64,000 nt of DNA from NCBI RefSeq assembly GCF_003013715.1, contig NC_072813.1, positions 1,984,001-2,048,000 on the forward strand. Reading direction: 5' to 3'. This DNA comes from Candidozyma auris. Lineage: Eukaryota > Ascomycota > Pichiomycetes > Serinales > Metschnikowiaceae. Below are positions 1 through 8,674 of the stretch, one piece after another. How positions within the stretch are numbered: position 1 is the stretch's first letter; every line of letters begins with the position of its first letter. The position numbers were made by a program, and so were the translations under genes. The notes under the pieces were generated by a model, which saw only the letters and a program-made list of their open reading frames with translations, was not told the DNA's origin and did not search any database.

Positions 1-2
1 TG

Positions 3-1073
3 CTTGTTGCTAAGCAACAGCTTGTCGAGTTAAACAACATCATCAGTAAATCGTTAAAGAAGATTAATAATGGCTTGTCTACGGCTATCCTTGACCAAAT
101 CTCCAAACCAAACAAGGATACGTGGGACTATATTTTGGAGCGTTTCAATGACCTAAGATCTACTGCATTGAACAAGTATCAGACAGATCATGGGTACGAC
201 TTTGGTCTTGCAACAGAGAAAGCAGTCAATGACAACGCCTTGTCTACGTTGGAGTTCAAGGCATGGGAACTCTTTGACCAATTGATCCGGAAGTATATTT
301 CTAAGGACAATTTGTTGAACATTTTGAAGGACAGATTTGACGAGAAGTTCCGCTACGACGAAAATGGCGTTCCAAGATTGTATCAAAAGAGTCAAGAGTT
401 GGAAACGAGCTTTGCGGACTCGAAGGACTATGCATTGGAGGCACTTCCCATCCTTTCGTTCGCTAGACTATCAAATGGTGCAGAACTCAGACCAAAATAC
501 GACGTTCGTAACAAGGCCTTACAGCGCAAGTATGCCACCGTAAGAGTCTCGACCGAAGAGGAGGACGATCAATATGAAAGTGAGGTTGATGATGACGACG
601 AGGAAGATGAAGATCAGTGCTTTGCGCAGATTCTTACGGAGGCAGATAAGAGTGATGTTTTGAATAGGTTTAGAAGAGAGACGGATGCGAGATTCGTGGA
701 GACCAAGCGCTCTATTTTGCAGCTGGTGACACAAATCCCAATGTGGGTGTATGTTGTGATTGTTGTGCTCGGATGGAACGAGTTTATGGCGATTCTACGT
801 AACCCATTCTTCTTTACGCTTCTCATCATGTTTGGTGCTGGCGGCTACATCCTATGGCAGATGAATTTACTCGGTCCCTCTATGGTGGTCGCACAAAGGG
901 CATTTGATGAGGCTGTTGCAATGGGCAAAGAAAAACTACGCGAATTTTTGATTGACGAGTCAGCCCAGCATGGTCACAATCTAAGCACGATCAGTGGGCA
1001 AAGCAAAAACCTAAGTGAGGTGGTCTCTGAGGCAAGAGTTGAGCAGCCTGAAGACAGTGATGAAAATCAATAG
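3..1073 (+). CDS. SEY1: SEY1, ER-fusion dynamin-like GTPase (5' partial)
   Basis: Sey1 (atlastin/RHD3 family) drives homotypic fusion of ER tubules. Only the C-terminal part is here. The frame is open from base 3, so the GTPase domain lies upstream of the window. Visible are the helical stalk, an acidic patch (nt 570-620), the family-typical hydrophobic hairpin (nt 744-872) with the conserved GWNEFMAILRNP motif, and a short cytosolic tail ending at TAA 1071. The CTG codon at 723-725 falls just before the TQIPMW motif, where related Sey1 proteins have serine as I recall them. This fits CUG-to-Ser decoding. Identification is confident from the membrane-hairpin signature. Confidence 0.93.
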   Translation, partial: LVAKQQLVELNNIISKSLKKINNGLSTAILDQISKPNKDTWDYILERFNDLRSTALNKYQTDHGYDFGLATEKAVNDNALSTLEFKAWELFDQLIRKYISKDNLLNILKDRFDEKFRYDENGVPRLYQKSQELETSFADSKDYALEALPILSFARLSNGAELRPKYDVRNKALQRKYATVRVSTEEEDDQYESEVDDDDEEDEDQCFAQILTEADKSDVLNRFRRETDARFVETKRSILQLVTQIPMWVYVVIVVLGWNEFMAILRNPFFFTLLIMFGAGGYILWQMNLLGPSMVVAQRAFDEAVAMGKEKLREFLIDESAQHGHNLSTISGQSKNLSEVVSEARVEQPEDSDENQ

Positions 1074-1958
1074 GCTGATGGCTTAATTATGGTAGTCAGG
1101 TCAGAATAAGAAGTTGGTTACAACGGTCACAAAGTGCGACGTGTGATTATATGATCGCAATATGGGGATTATGGGGTATTCCGGGGCATCGTTGTTTCAG
1201 TCGTAAGTCATTCGACCTGTACTAAAAAATACTACACTCACATCGGATCATCAGGTGCCGCACTCCTATCCTGGTCTGTTGCAATTCTGCTGTGCGAGAT
1301 CAGATTACCCGAGGACCCTTTGTTCCTCGATGTCCTGGAAATGACGCAAGACGTGCTTTAAGCTGTTAGCTTGGGTGCGTTTGGCGATATTTGTTTGTGG
1401 GTATGATTGTCGGTCCACGATATAAGCACCCCATTTTTTCCCGCGTTGCCCCACACAATGAAAAAATCGGTAAAGGGAGAAAAAGAAACAATAGAAGAAC
1501 AAGTCTGGGATGTTGTAAACTGAATTAAGATCTCTATGAAGATTCGGGCGAAACGTATCGAAAAAAAAATTGTCATTTGTGTTATCTTATGCCTCTAACC
1601 ATTAGCGCTACCATGCTCTGGTCAGTATGGGTTTAATGGGTGCAACAAACTGCACTTCAAATGTAACATCTGCCATCTTTCTGCCTGCACGCAATCAGGA
1701 CTCACCCCCAGCACCTGCTGCCCACTGTAACATGGCCCTGCAAGCAAAAATGGAACTGCAACATTACCACACTCGAGGCCATGCGAGCCAGTGTTTCTTG
1801 ACGCTGCTACCACTACTTTTTTTGTCGTTCACTTTCTTCGAGTGGCCTTTTTATGTATCGCTTGTTTTCACATATATTTAGCCTCTGCATCCGCCGCCAC
1901 TCTCCATCCTAACCATTTTTCATTTCCCATACTTTCTTTACTCAACACACTACTTACA
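1074..1958. promoter_or_regulatory. SEY1-HXK1 intergenic / HXK1 upstream region
   Basis: No gene is supported in these 885 bases. The right half looks regulatory. GGGTGCAAC (1638-1646) and AAATGTAACATC (1659-1670) both recur in the NAG1-DAC1 spacer. Two looser copies, TGTAACAT (1726-1733) and TGCAACAT (1757-1764), follow. A TATATTTA box at 1873-1880 lies about 80 bp before the HXK1 ATG. Confidence 0.5.
1659..1670 (+). promoter_or_regulatory. Shared GlcNAc-cluster motif AAATGTAACATC (HXK1 copy)
   Basis: This 12-mer is identical to the one at 4760-4771 in the NAG1-DAC1 spacer. Both are preceded by GGGTGCAAC (here 1638-1646), with a 12-nt gap here and a 6-nt gap there. It is a candidate common regulator site; the binding factor is unknown. 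Confidence 0.45.
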
Positions 1959-3473
1959 ATGCTCGCCCATCCTTCGAGCAAACCCTCAGAGTCTGATCTT
2001 TCCTTGGGTCTGAGCCCCAACACCTCGCTTGTTGATGAATCCCACATGGCAAAGGCCCTCTACGACTTCTCCAGAGGAGTCAACTCAAACACTTTAGGTG
2101 TCCACGCTGATGGAATGGTCAAGGCCTTCAACGAGGCGCTTCTCTCAAATGACGCTCTCACGATGCTTCCAAACTACAGTATCAACCCAACTGGTGAAGA
2201 GTTCGGCTGCTACCTTGTGATTGATTTGGGTGGCTCCACGCTTCGTGTAGCGATAGTGTAAGTCGCTCCCTACGACGGAAACGACGACAGATCGCACAGA
2301 ATCCACATTGTCACTTCGAAGAAATGGATCGTTGAAAATTCGGCCAAGACCATTAATAAGCAATTCTTCAAGTGGATCGGCTCGAAGATCATCGAGACGA
2401 TAGAACTGCAGAATGTAATGAAGCGTGAACAAATCATTTACACGGGTATCACCTGGTCGTTCGCTTTGGAGTCTGTGTCGTACAATTCCGCCAACGTGTG
2501 CCATGTTGGTAAAGGTTACGTTGTCGAGGACAGCGTAAAGGGCAAAGACTTGAAGAAGTTATTGGAAGATAGTCTTTTGGAGCACTACAATGTGCGCCTT
2601 GACGTCAAGTCCATTTTGAACGATTCGCTCGCTGTCTACGCTGCTGGTTCCTTCATAGACAAAAACATCAAGTTGGCTTTAGTCTTGGGCACGGGTCTCA
2701 ACATGTGTTGCTGCCTTGATTCTTCGGACAAAATTATCGAAGCCAAGCATTTGGGCGGAGAGAAGACCATCTTGTTCAACACAGAAATGTCCCTCTTTGG
2801 CGGCAACATCATTGATGACATCTTCACATCTTTTGACACTCAAATCGACCCTCGTTTCAAACACAACTTGCATTTCGCTCCTCATATGAGCATGGACCCA
2901 GAGACAAATACCATCTTCCAGCCAACTGAGCTCTTGACCTCCGGAAGGTACTTGCCTGAGTTGGTGAGATTGGCACTTGTCGAGAGTATTAATGACGGAG
3001 AGATATTTGCCAACCAGAAGCACCACACCGACAAACTTACTGTTGCCTATGATGGATTCTCTGGTGAATTGATGTGTCTCATTTCTGAGACTGATGACAA
3101 CAAGGCTATCGCTAGGGCCCTCGCCAAACAGTATGGCTGGGACGACTCTAAAATCTTGATGAACGATGTTATCACGTTGAAGCTACTTGTTGATGCTGTC
3201 ATTCGTAGAGCCGCCTTCGTTGTTGCCACTTGCATTGTTTCGCTCGTCAAGTTGTTGGTTCAGCACAACGGCAAGCTCGACACCGAGGTGGTGAAGATCG
3301 GTTTCGTTGGTTCTGTCTTGGAGTACTTCAACCGTTACCGTGAGTTGATTGAGAGCTACGCTAACAAATGCCAGGACATGGTGGACATGAATTTGAAGAT
3401 CGAGCTTCGCTCAGTCGAAGAGAGTTCCATTGTTGGTGCTGCTATAGGAGCTGCATACCATAGAGATCATTAA
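1959..3473 (+). pseudogene. HXK1: HXK1/NAG5 GlcNAc kinase, interrupted by one in-frame TAA
   Basis: Hexokinase-fold protein of the Candida GlcNAc kinase type (GlcNAc to GlcNAc-6-P, first step of catabolism). The ATG at 1959 opens a frame that reads through LGGSTLRV (phosphate 1 motif) to a TAA at 2259-2261 (codon 101). The same frame then stays open and homologous to TAA 3471. It contains TGITWSF, the catalytic-Asp motif NDSLAVY (Asp about position 222), LGTGLNMCC, the MSLFGG motif and a C-terminal VEESSIVGAAIGAA. Without the TAA the protein would be about 504 residues, the usual family length. As written it yields a 100-residue fragment. A downstream ATG at 2418 would give 351 residues lacking the first lobe. 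It lies tail to tail with NAG1. A sequencing error is possible, but DAC1 is also broken. Confidence 0.85.
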
Positions 3474-3840
3474 AATCTTTTATCATGGGATTGGGATGAT
3501 ACAAAAGCTGAAAAAAAAAAAAAAAATCAAAAAGGTAAAGGTTACATAATTGCATAATCGCATAGTAATGAGGCATATGAATAACAATTTAAAATTTACA
3601 AAGCCTTGTAGTTTATTAAGTCACTTGCAATTTTACGCTAAAAGCATCGTGCAAACGTGTTTCCTAAGTTCCTTGAAACTAGTTTTTCGTAGATATTTTG
3701 GTATTTTGCTTGCAATCTGTGTTGTCAATGTCGCATTATCACGATGAATGTTGATTCTACTACGAGCCTAGAATAACTTGTATCGTCTATTACCCAATTA
3801 TTCTCTAGAAATTGACATTTCCATGATAGATGATTATGCA
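3474..3840. other. HXK1-NAG1 convergent spacer
   Basis: This is 367 bases between two 3' ends. It holds an A-run near 3511-3526 and AT-rich sequence consistent with 3' processing of both transcripts. No gene or RNA is recognised. Confidence 0.5.
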
Positions 3841-4599
3841 TTACAACTTGGAGCCCAAACCAGCAGCAGCATGGTCGCACACTATCAACACGTTGCTGTG
3901 ATCCCTCAAATATGTTGAAGGGAATTGTGGATCATTAGGCTTTCCGTGCAAGGTCTTGTCCAAAGCAAACTTCTTGTTGGCCCCCATGACGATGATGGCG
4001 ATTTCGTCTGAGTTGTTCAACACGGTAGAGATGCCAACAGACAAAGCATACGATGGGACCTTTGAAGGATCGTTCTCAAAGAATCTCGAGTTGGCCTTCT
4101 TGGTAGATTCCACAAGACTGACCTTCCGCGTCCTGGAGTCTCTGGATGAACCAGCCTCGTTGAATGCCAAGTGGCCCTCAGGGCCCAATCCTCCCAAAAA
4201 TAAGTTAATGCGGCCGTACTTCTTGATCTTTGCCTCGTAATCAGCACACTCCTTCTCAACATCGGCAGCAAGCCCATTCAAGATGTTGATGTTTTCTCTT
4301 GGGATGTCCACGTGGTTAAACAACTTGTCGTACATGAAGTAATGGTACAGCTGGGGGTGAGTTGGCTCGAGGCCAAGGTACTCGTCCATATTGAAAGTCA
4401 CGACATTTTTGAAAGAAACCTTGCCGTTTTTGTAAGCCTGAACAAGACGAGCGTAAACGCCCTCTGGAGAAGACCCCGTGGGGAGGCCAAGTACAAATGG
4501 CTTTGAAGGTGTAGGGTTGAAGTCGTTGATCTTGTCAATGACATAGTTGGCAAGGTATGTGGAAGCGTCTTCGGTGGAAGAAAAAATAGCTTGTCTCAT
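3841..4599 (-). CDS. NAG1: NAG1, glucosamine-6-phosphate deaminase
   Basis: Converts glucosamine-6-P to fructose-6-P plus ammonium, the last step of GlcNAc catabolism. The 252-residue frame is intact and of normal length. Family motifs are GLPTGSSPEGVY (37-49), FNMDEYLGL with Asp72, and the GGLGPEGHLAFNE loop with His143 and Glu148 in bacterial NagB numbering. Position 141 is Glu, where bacterial NagB has Asp. As I recall the Candida Nag1 proteins share this substitution, so it is not taken as a defect. It is transcribed divergently from DAC1 across a 380-bp spacer and convergently with HXK1, the arrangement I recall for the Candida NAG cluster. It is the only one of the three pathway genes here without a lesion. 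Confidence 0.95.
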   Translation of the reverse strand: MRQAIFSSTEDASTYLANYVIDKINDFNPTPSKPFVLGLPTGSSPEGVYARLVQAYKNGKVSFKNVVTFNMDEYLGLEPTHPQLYHYFMYDKLFNHVDIPRENINILNGLAADVEKECADYEAKIKKYGRINLFLGGLGPEGHLAFNEAGSSRDSRTRKVSLVESTKKANSRFFENDPSKVPSYALSVGISTVLNNSDEIAIIVMGANKKFALDKTLHGKPNDPQFPSTYLRDHSNVLIVCDHAAAGLGSKL

Positions 4600-4979
4600 G
4601 ATATTTTAATATTCTTTGGTGATTTTGGAAACTGCCACCAACAGAGCGGATGTGGCTCCCTTTTAACTGTTCCTGCCAACTGACCTGATGCCATCGGCAC
4701 CAAGCAAGCACGGTAAGTCCATAGTCACGAGATACACTGGAATTGGGTGCAACGTTGCAAAATGTAACATCACCTTGGCAGAAGAAACTGGAGGCTGCTG
4801 CACTCTGTGCAGTCCTGAAATTGGTTGCAATTGCAACCTCCACACACACGGTTGTTGCGGCTCCTCTGCACCTTGCAGGTGATTGTCTTGAAGACCTTGC
4901 CAATATATAAGCACCCATGTGCCCTCGATAATACCCAGTCTAAAAGTCAAAAATATCACACAACTCAAACAATTTCAAC
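4600..4979. promoter_or_regulatory. NAG1-DAC1 divergent promoter
   Basis: These 380 bases serve two start codons. They contain GGGTGCAAC (4745-4753), a perfect 12-bp palindrome TGCAACGTTGCA (4748-4759), the shared 12-mer AAATGTAACATC (4760-4771), a perfect 16-bp palindrome at 4823-4838 and TATATAA at 4904-4910, about 70 bp before the DAC1 ATG. The symmetry and the sharing with HXK1 suggest operators for a dimeric regulator of GlcNAc genes. This is inferred from sequence only. Confidence 0.6.
4823..4838. promoter_or_regulatory. 16-bp perfect palindrome GGTTGCAATTGCAACC
   Basis: This is a perfect inverted repeat with no spacer, made of two GGTTGCAA half-sites and lying in the NAG1-DAC1 spacer. 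The core TTGCAA/TGCAAC also occurs at 4748-4759 and upstream of HXK1. Candidate operator. Confidence 0.5.
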
Positions 4980-6205
4980 ATGTTGCTACAATTCACTAAT
5001 TGCCATCTTTGCGACCACGGCATCATCACCCACAACACAGATCTCTTCGTCGATACTGAGACAGGCAAGATCGTTGCCCCACCAAAGAACAAGAAGGTGC
5101 TGGTGAAGAAAGTTGACCTTGGCGGCCATATCTTGGCTCCTGGATACATCGACATTCAAAACAACGGTATCTATGGTTTGAACTTCAGCAATCTCAAGGA
5201 AGACTCTCTGGCGGATGAGATTGCTCGCTTCAAGGCCTTCTACAGAGATGCCATGGCCAAATACATGAGAACTGGTGTTACCTCGATGTGCCCCACCGTG
5301 ACGTCGAATTTTCCAGGCACTTATGAAAAGGTGTTGCCTGTTTACAAGAAAACCAGATCGGAAAGCATGTGTGACTCGCTAGGTGCTCACTGTGAAGGGC
5401 CCTTCATTAGTCCCGCTAAGAAGGGATGCCACCCAGTAGAGACCTTCACTGATGCCACAAAAGAAGGAGGTTTGGCCAGAGTTTACGGCCAGCAGAATTT
5501 GCTTGAGAACGTTGCCATTGTCACGGCCGCCCCTGAGATCCCGGGTGTGTTGGACGCTATTCCCGAGCTCACAGAAAACGACGTCATCTTCTCTGTTGGC
5601 CACACATCGGCAGATTACAAGACGAGTTTGGAAGCTGTCCACAAGGGCGCCTCCATGATCACACACTTATACAACGCCATGCCTCAGCCACATCACAGAG
5701 ACGTTGGCGTGGTTGGTCTTGTCACCTCTCCTTCCACAGGCATGGACAGCCCTTACTTTGGCATCATCTGCGATGGTGTTCATGTCGCCCCCTCCATGTG
5801 CGTTTTGGCCTACAGAGCCAACCCAGATAAGTGTGTTCTCACGACAGATGCCATGCACTTGATTGGATTGCCTGATGGCACTTATAAGTGGGATCAACAA
5901 AGATCGTCAAGAAGGGTCCAAGACTTTATCTTGAAGGCACAACGACATTGGCAGGTGCTGCTACGACGCTTGCTGAGTGTGTCAGAAACTTGGTCCAGTG
6001 GGCCAATATCTCCTTGGCGCAGGCTGTCAAGACCGTCACCAATAACGCTGCTGACTCTCTTAATGTCTCGAATGAGAAGGGTTACTTGAAAGTTGGCTGT
6101 GATGCCGACTTGGTCGTCTTGGACAATGAAGGGTACATCAAGACGGTTTACAAGTGTGGTCAGGCCGTCCCTTCCATTGACGAACGTGTGTCTGCTTCTC
6201 TTTGA
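4980..6205 (+). pseudogene. DAC1: DAC1 (NAG2) GlcNAc-6-phosphate deacetylase, frameshifted
   Basis: Removes acetate from GlcNAc-6-P in the cytosol, the middle step of GlcNAc catabolism. The ATG frame carries the amidohydrolase motifs APGYID, GAHCEGPF (metal ligand Glu140), VGHTSAD (His208), THLYNAM (His229) and TTDAMH (catalytic Asp290). After about residue 307 (KWDQQ) the homologous sequence continues in another frame as IVKKG and onward to a conserved C-terminus at TGA 6203. The switch lies at the A-run 5899-5901 and fits loss of one base. The uncorrected frame ends at 6089 with an unrelated tail of about 60 residues. With the frames joined the protein would be about 408 residues, normal for Candida Dac1. 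The product as written loses its last hundred or so residues. A sequencing error in the A-run cannot be excluded. Confidence 0.87.
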
Positions 6206-6743
6206 AGCCTCAATCTTGCATTCAACTTAGCATATAACTAATACAATACCCCGTGATAGGTCATACATAGTGAGAGTTTGAATGTTTAGTAGCAACTTTA
6301 CGTTCGAAAGAGCACGGAACAACTGTGAATCAGAAAATGAGATTGCCAATGGGAGCCACGTTCAAAGCATTTGATTTTTCTTTCTGTGCTACAATTACAT
6401 CCACCCGCACTATTTAGAATTTATACCATATATCCCCAGCATTTGTCATATGGCGCAAACAATGCGTATCTCAATGCTGCCAAACCACATTTATGTCAAC
6501 ATAAACTTCGTAAATTCAGACGCAATAGCCATCTTCGATTACTGGTATCTTTAAAATGGATATAATTCGTCGTTTCCCGTTTTGTATCACAAGTAATCAT
6601 ACTAAAGGTGTACCGGCCTCCGGTCTGCCTGACTGCTCGCCTAAAAGGAAACACCTCCCTAATCCGGTCTCGGTAATAGCATACATTCTTCATTTCTACC
6701 AAAGTCTCCCGCAAATACCAATATTGTCGTTAAAACACCATCC
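6206..6743. other. DAC1-JID1 intergenic
   Basis: This is 538 bases of AT-rich sequence. No gene, RNA or repeat is recognised. It contains the 3' region of DAC1 and the promoter of JID1. Confidence 0.4.
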
Positions 6744-7589
6744 ATGCTTCTTTGTATTCGCCGATACGCTACCGAAGCTAAGCGGCAAGTAAACCACTCC
6801 CATTTTGATCTACATGCTTGGCCCAAATCTAAGCGGCCTTCTCCACACGATATTTTTGACATGGACCCTTCGGAGTCCGCCTATAAAACAAGGCGAGAAT
6901 ATGATTCCAAATTGAAGTCAACGTACAAGAAGTTGATCAAGATGTACCACCCTGATCTTGCTGTGTCTCATGACATTGTAGAGGGCTCCACTACGTTGCT
7001 GGCAAGCAAGAAAAGAGCACGGTTTGACGAGATCCAGAAAGCATACGAGGTGTTGAAGGACCCAAGGAAGAGGATAGCCTACAAGAAGTACGAGCAGACC
7101 ACTTGGGATGACTACAAGCCAGGCAAGACTTCTTCGTTTGAGGCATATAGAATGGCTAATGCTCACAGAAGGCAGTACTCGTACGAGAATGACCCCAAGT
7201 TTTGGCACGCTGCCACTTGGGAGGACTACTACCAAATGAAATGGGGCCGTTCGCCTCCCACAGCAGAGGAGCTCGAGAAGAATAAGTGGAAAATCTTGTA
7301 CAAGGTGCTTATAGTTGCGTCAGTTGCGGTTGTGCTACAGGTAATGCTAGCCATAGAGCGCACAGATGAGTTCAATCGTCAAACGAGACTAATGAATCTT
7401 CGAGCTGACGCAGATTTACGAGATAGCTATAACAATTTTGATGAGGGCCGCTCGCAGTTCCAGAGAATGCGTCGTTTCTTACTATATAGACGCTCCGGCC
7501 TTGATGGTCGTGATGACGAGGCTACTAAGAAAGAAGAGAACGACATTCTCACACGCTTTGCACAACAGCAAGTGGACAAATTCAAATGA
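6744..7589 (+). CDS. JID1: JID1, mitochondrial J-domain protein
   Basis: A DnaJ-type cochaperone of 281 residues, expected to stimulate Hsp70 ATPase at the mitochondrion. A short basic N-terminus (MLLCIRRYATEAKR) resembles a matrix presequence. The J domain spans about 34-116 with the HPD tripeptide at 69-71 and the helix III/IV sequence FDEIQKAYEVLKDPRKR. A conserved Trp/Tyr-rich stretch (HAATWEDYYQMKWG) follows, then one membrane segment at about 186-204 and a charged tail containing RRFLLYRR. This order (presequence, J, W-rich block, TM, basic tail) matches Saccharomyces Jid1, which is near 300 residues. The start at 6744 is the first ATG and gives the presequence. Confidence 0.85.
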   Translation: MLLCIRRYATEAKRQVNHSHFDLHAWPKSKRPSPHDIFDMDPSESAYKTRREYDSKLKSTYKKLIKMYHPDLAVSHDIVEGSTTLLASKKRARFDEIQKAYEVLKDPRKRIAYKKYEQTTWDDYKPGKTSSFEAYRMANAHRRQYSYENDPKFWHAATWEDYYQMKWGRSPPTAEELEKNKWKILYKVLIVASVAVVLQVMLAIERTDEFNRQTRLMNLRADADLRDSYNNFDEGRSQFQRMRRFLLYRRSGLDGRDDEATKKEENDILTRFAQQQVDKFK

Positions 7590-7894
7590 TTTGAACCTTC
7601 ATTTGTTGCACTATTAGAGCGATAAGGCCAAGGTAGATAGTAGTGTAGCGCATACAATATTTATACACATGATTGCGGGATCCAGCAGAGTTTTCGCTGG
7701 TTTCTTATCAAAATCAACTTTTTTTTTCCATTTTTTTTCTTCTATTTCGGTTCTGTTCCTTCCTTTTCCCTTAATTTTATTCTTTTCTTGGGGTTAATCT
7801 TAAAACTGCTATCATCTCAAGCAAGTTTTGTCATGTGACTCACCTTGCACTCTTGAGTATGCGTCGAGTGCATCGTGAAAATCGTGGAACCAAC
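7590..7894. promoter_or_regulatory. JID1-ARO7 spacer with a Gcn4-type site
   Basis: These 305 bases contain poly-T tracts around 7719-7740 and one exact TGACTCA at 7836-7842, 53 bp before the ARO7 ATG. TGACTCA is the consensus Gcn4 site. Its functional use is inference. Confidence 0.4.
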
Positions 7895-8674
7895 ATGGAC
7901 TTCCAGAAGGTTGAGACAGTGCTTGATCTCAGCAACATCCGTGCTGCTCTCGTGCGTATGGAAGACACCATTGTCTTCGATCTTATCGAGAGATCGCAAT
8001 TCTTTGAGCTGCCCAGTGTATATGAAGTCAACAAGTACCAGATCGAAGGGTTTCTGGGCCTGTTCATGGAATGGCTACTTTTGCAAACGGAGAAAACACA
8101 CTCACAAGTCAGAAGATATGAAGCGCCTGACGAAACGCCATTTTTTGCTGATCAGATACTCAAGCCAATCCTTCCGTCGATCCAGTACCCAAAGATTCTT
8201 GCATCCTACAGCGATGACATCACTGTCAACGATGAGATCAAGAAGTTTTACGTGGAGAAAATCGTTCCACAAGTTGCATGCGGCAAGGGCGACCAATTTG
8301 AGAATTCAGGCTCAGTGGCCGTTTGCGACGTGGAGTGTTTGCAAGCGCTCTCACGGCGTATCCACTTCGGTAAGTTTGTTGCCGAGGCCAAATTCAGACA
8401 AGATAGAGAGCTCTACACCAAGCTCATTGAAGCGCGCGACGTCAAGGGAATCGAGGCCAGCATCACAAACAGTGCAGTTGAAGAGAAGATCTTGGAGCGG
8501 TTGAAGGAGAAATGTGAAGCGTATGGCACTGATCCTGGGTTGAGGTGGTCGCAGTTGATGCAGCTGAAAGTGAAGCCAGAGGTGATTGTGCAATTGTACA
8601 AGGAGTATGTGATTCCACTCACCAAAAGGGTTGAAGTCGACTACTTACTTCGAAGACTCGAAGACCCAATGTAA
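7895..8674 (+). CDS. ARO7: ARO7, chorismate mutase
   Basis: Rearranges chorismate to prephenate, the branch point to phenylalanine and tyrosine. The frame gives 259 residues against 256 in S. cerevisiae. It shows MDFQKVETVLDLSNIR with the N-terminal active-site Arg16, VRMEDTIVFDLIERS, YEAPDETPFF, SRRIHFGKFVAEAKF (active-site Arg and Lys) and NSAVEEKILERL. The C-terminus is PLTKRVEVDYLLRRLED. I place the start at 7895 because it aligns with the yeast N-terminus. An in-frame ATG at 7859 would add 12 residues without family support. The segment around the regulatory Thr of the yeast enzyme is divergent (DPGLRWSQLMQLKVKPE). Confidence 0.96.
   Translation: MDFQKVETVLDLSNIRAALVRMEDTIVFDLIERSQFFELPSVYEVNKYQIEGFLGLFMEWLLLQTEKTHSQVRRYEAPDETPFFADQILKPILPSIQYPKILASYSDDITVNDEIKKFYVEKIVPQVACGKGDQFENSGSVAVCDVECLQALSRRIHFGKFVAEAKFRQDRELYTKLIEARDVKGIEASITNSAVEEKILERLKEKCEAYGTDPGLRWSQLMQLKVKPEVIVQLYKEYVIPLTKRVEVDYLLRRLEDPM

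Noticed and set aside
2258..2299. GTAAGT at the HXK1 stop as a 5' splice site
   Set aside because: In-frame CAGs at 2290 and 2299 would give 33- or 42-nt introns, shorter than any I would accept, with no branch site; conserved coding sequence resumes shortly after the TAA. RNA reads could still overturn this.
4175..4185. Glu in place of Asp at NAG1 position 141 as an inactivating change
   Set aside because: The same GPEGH form is what I recall in Candida Nag1 proteins, so it is treated as clade-typical.
7859..7894. Earlier ATG for ARO7
   Set aside because: It adds 12 residues not matching the conserved MDFxKxETVL N-terminus and would lie only 17 bp from the TGACTCA.
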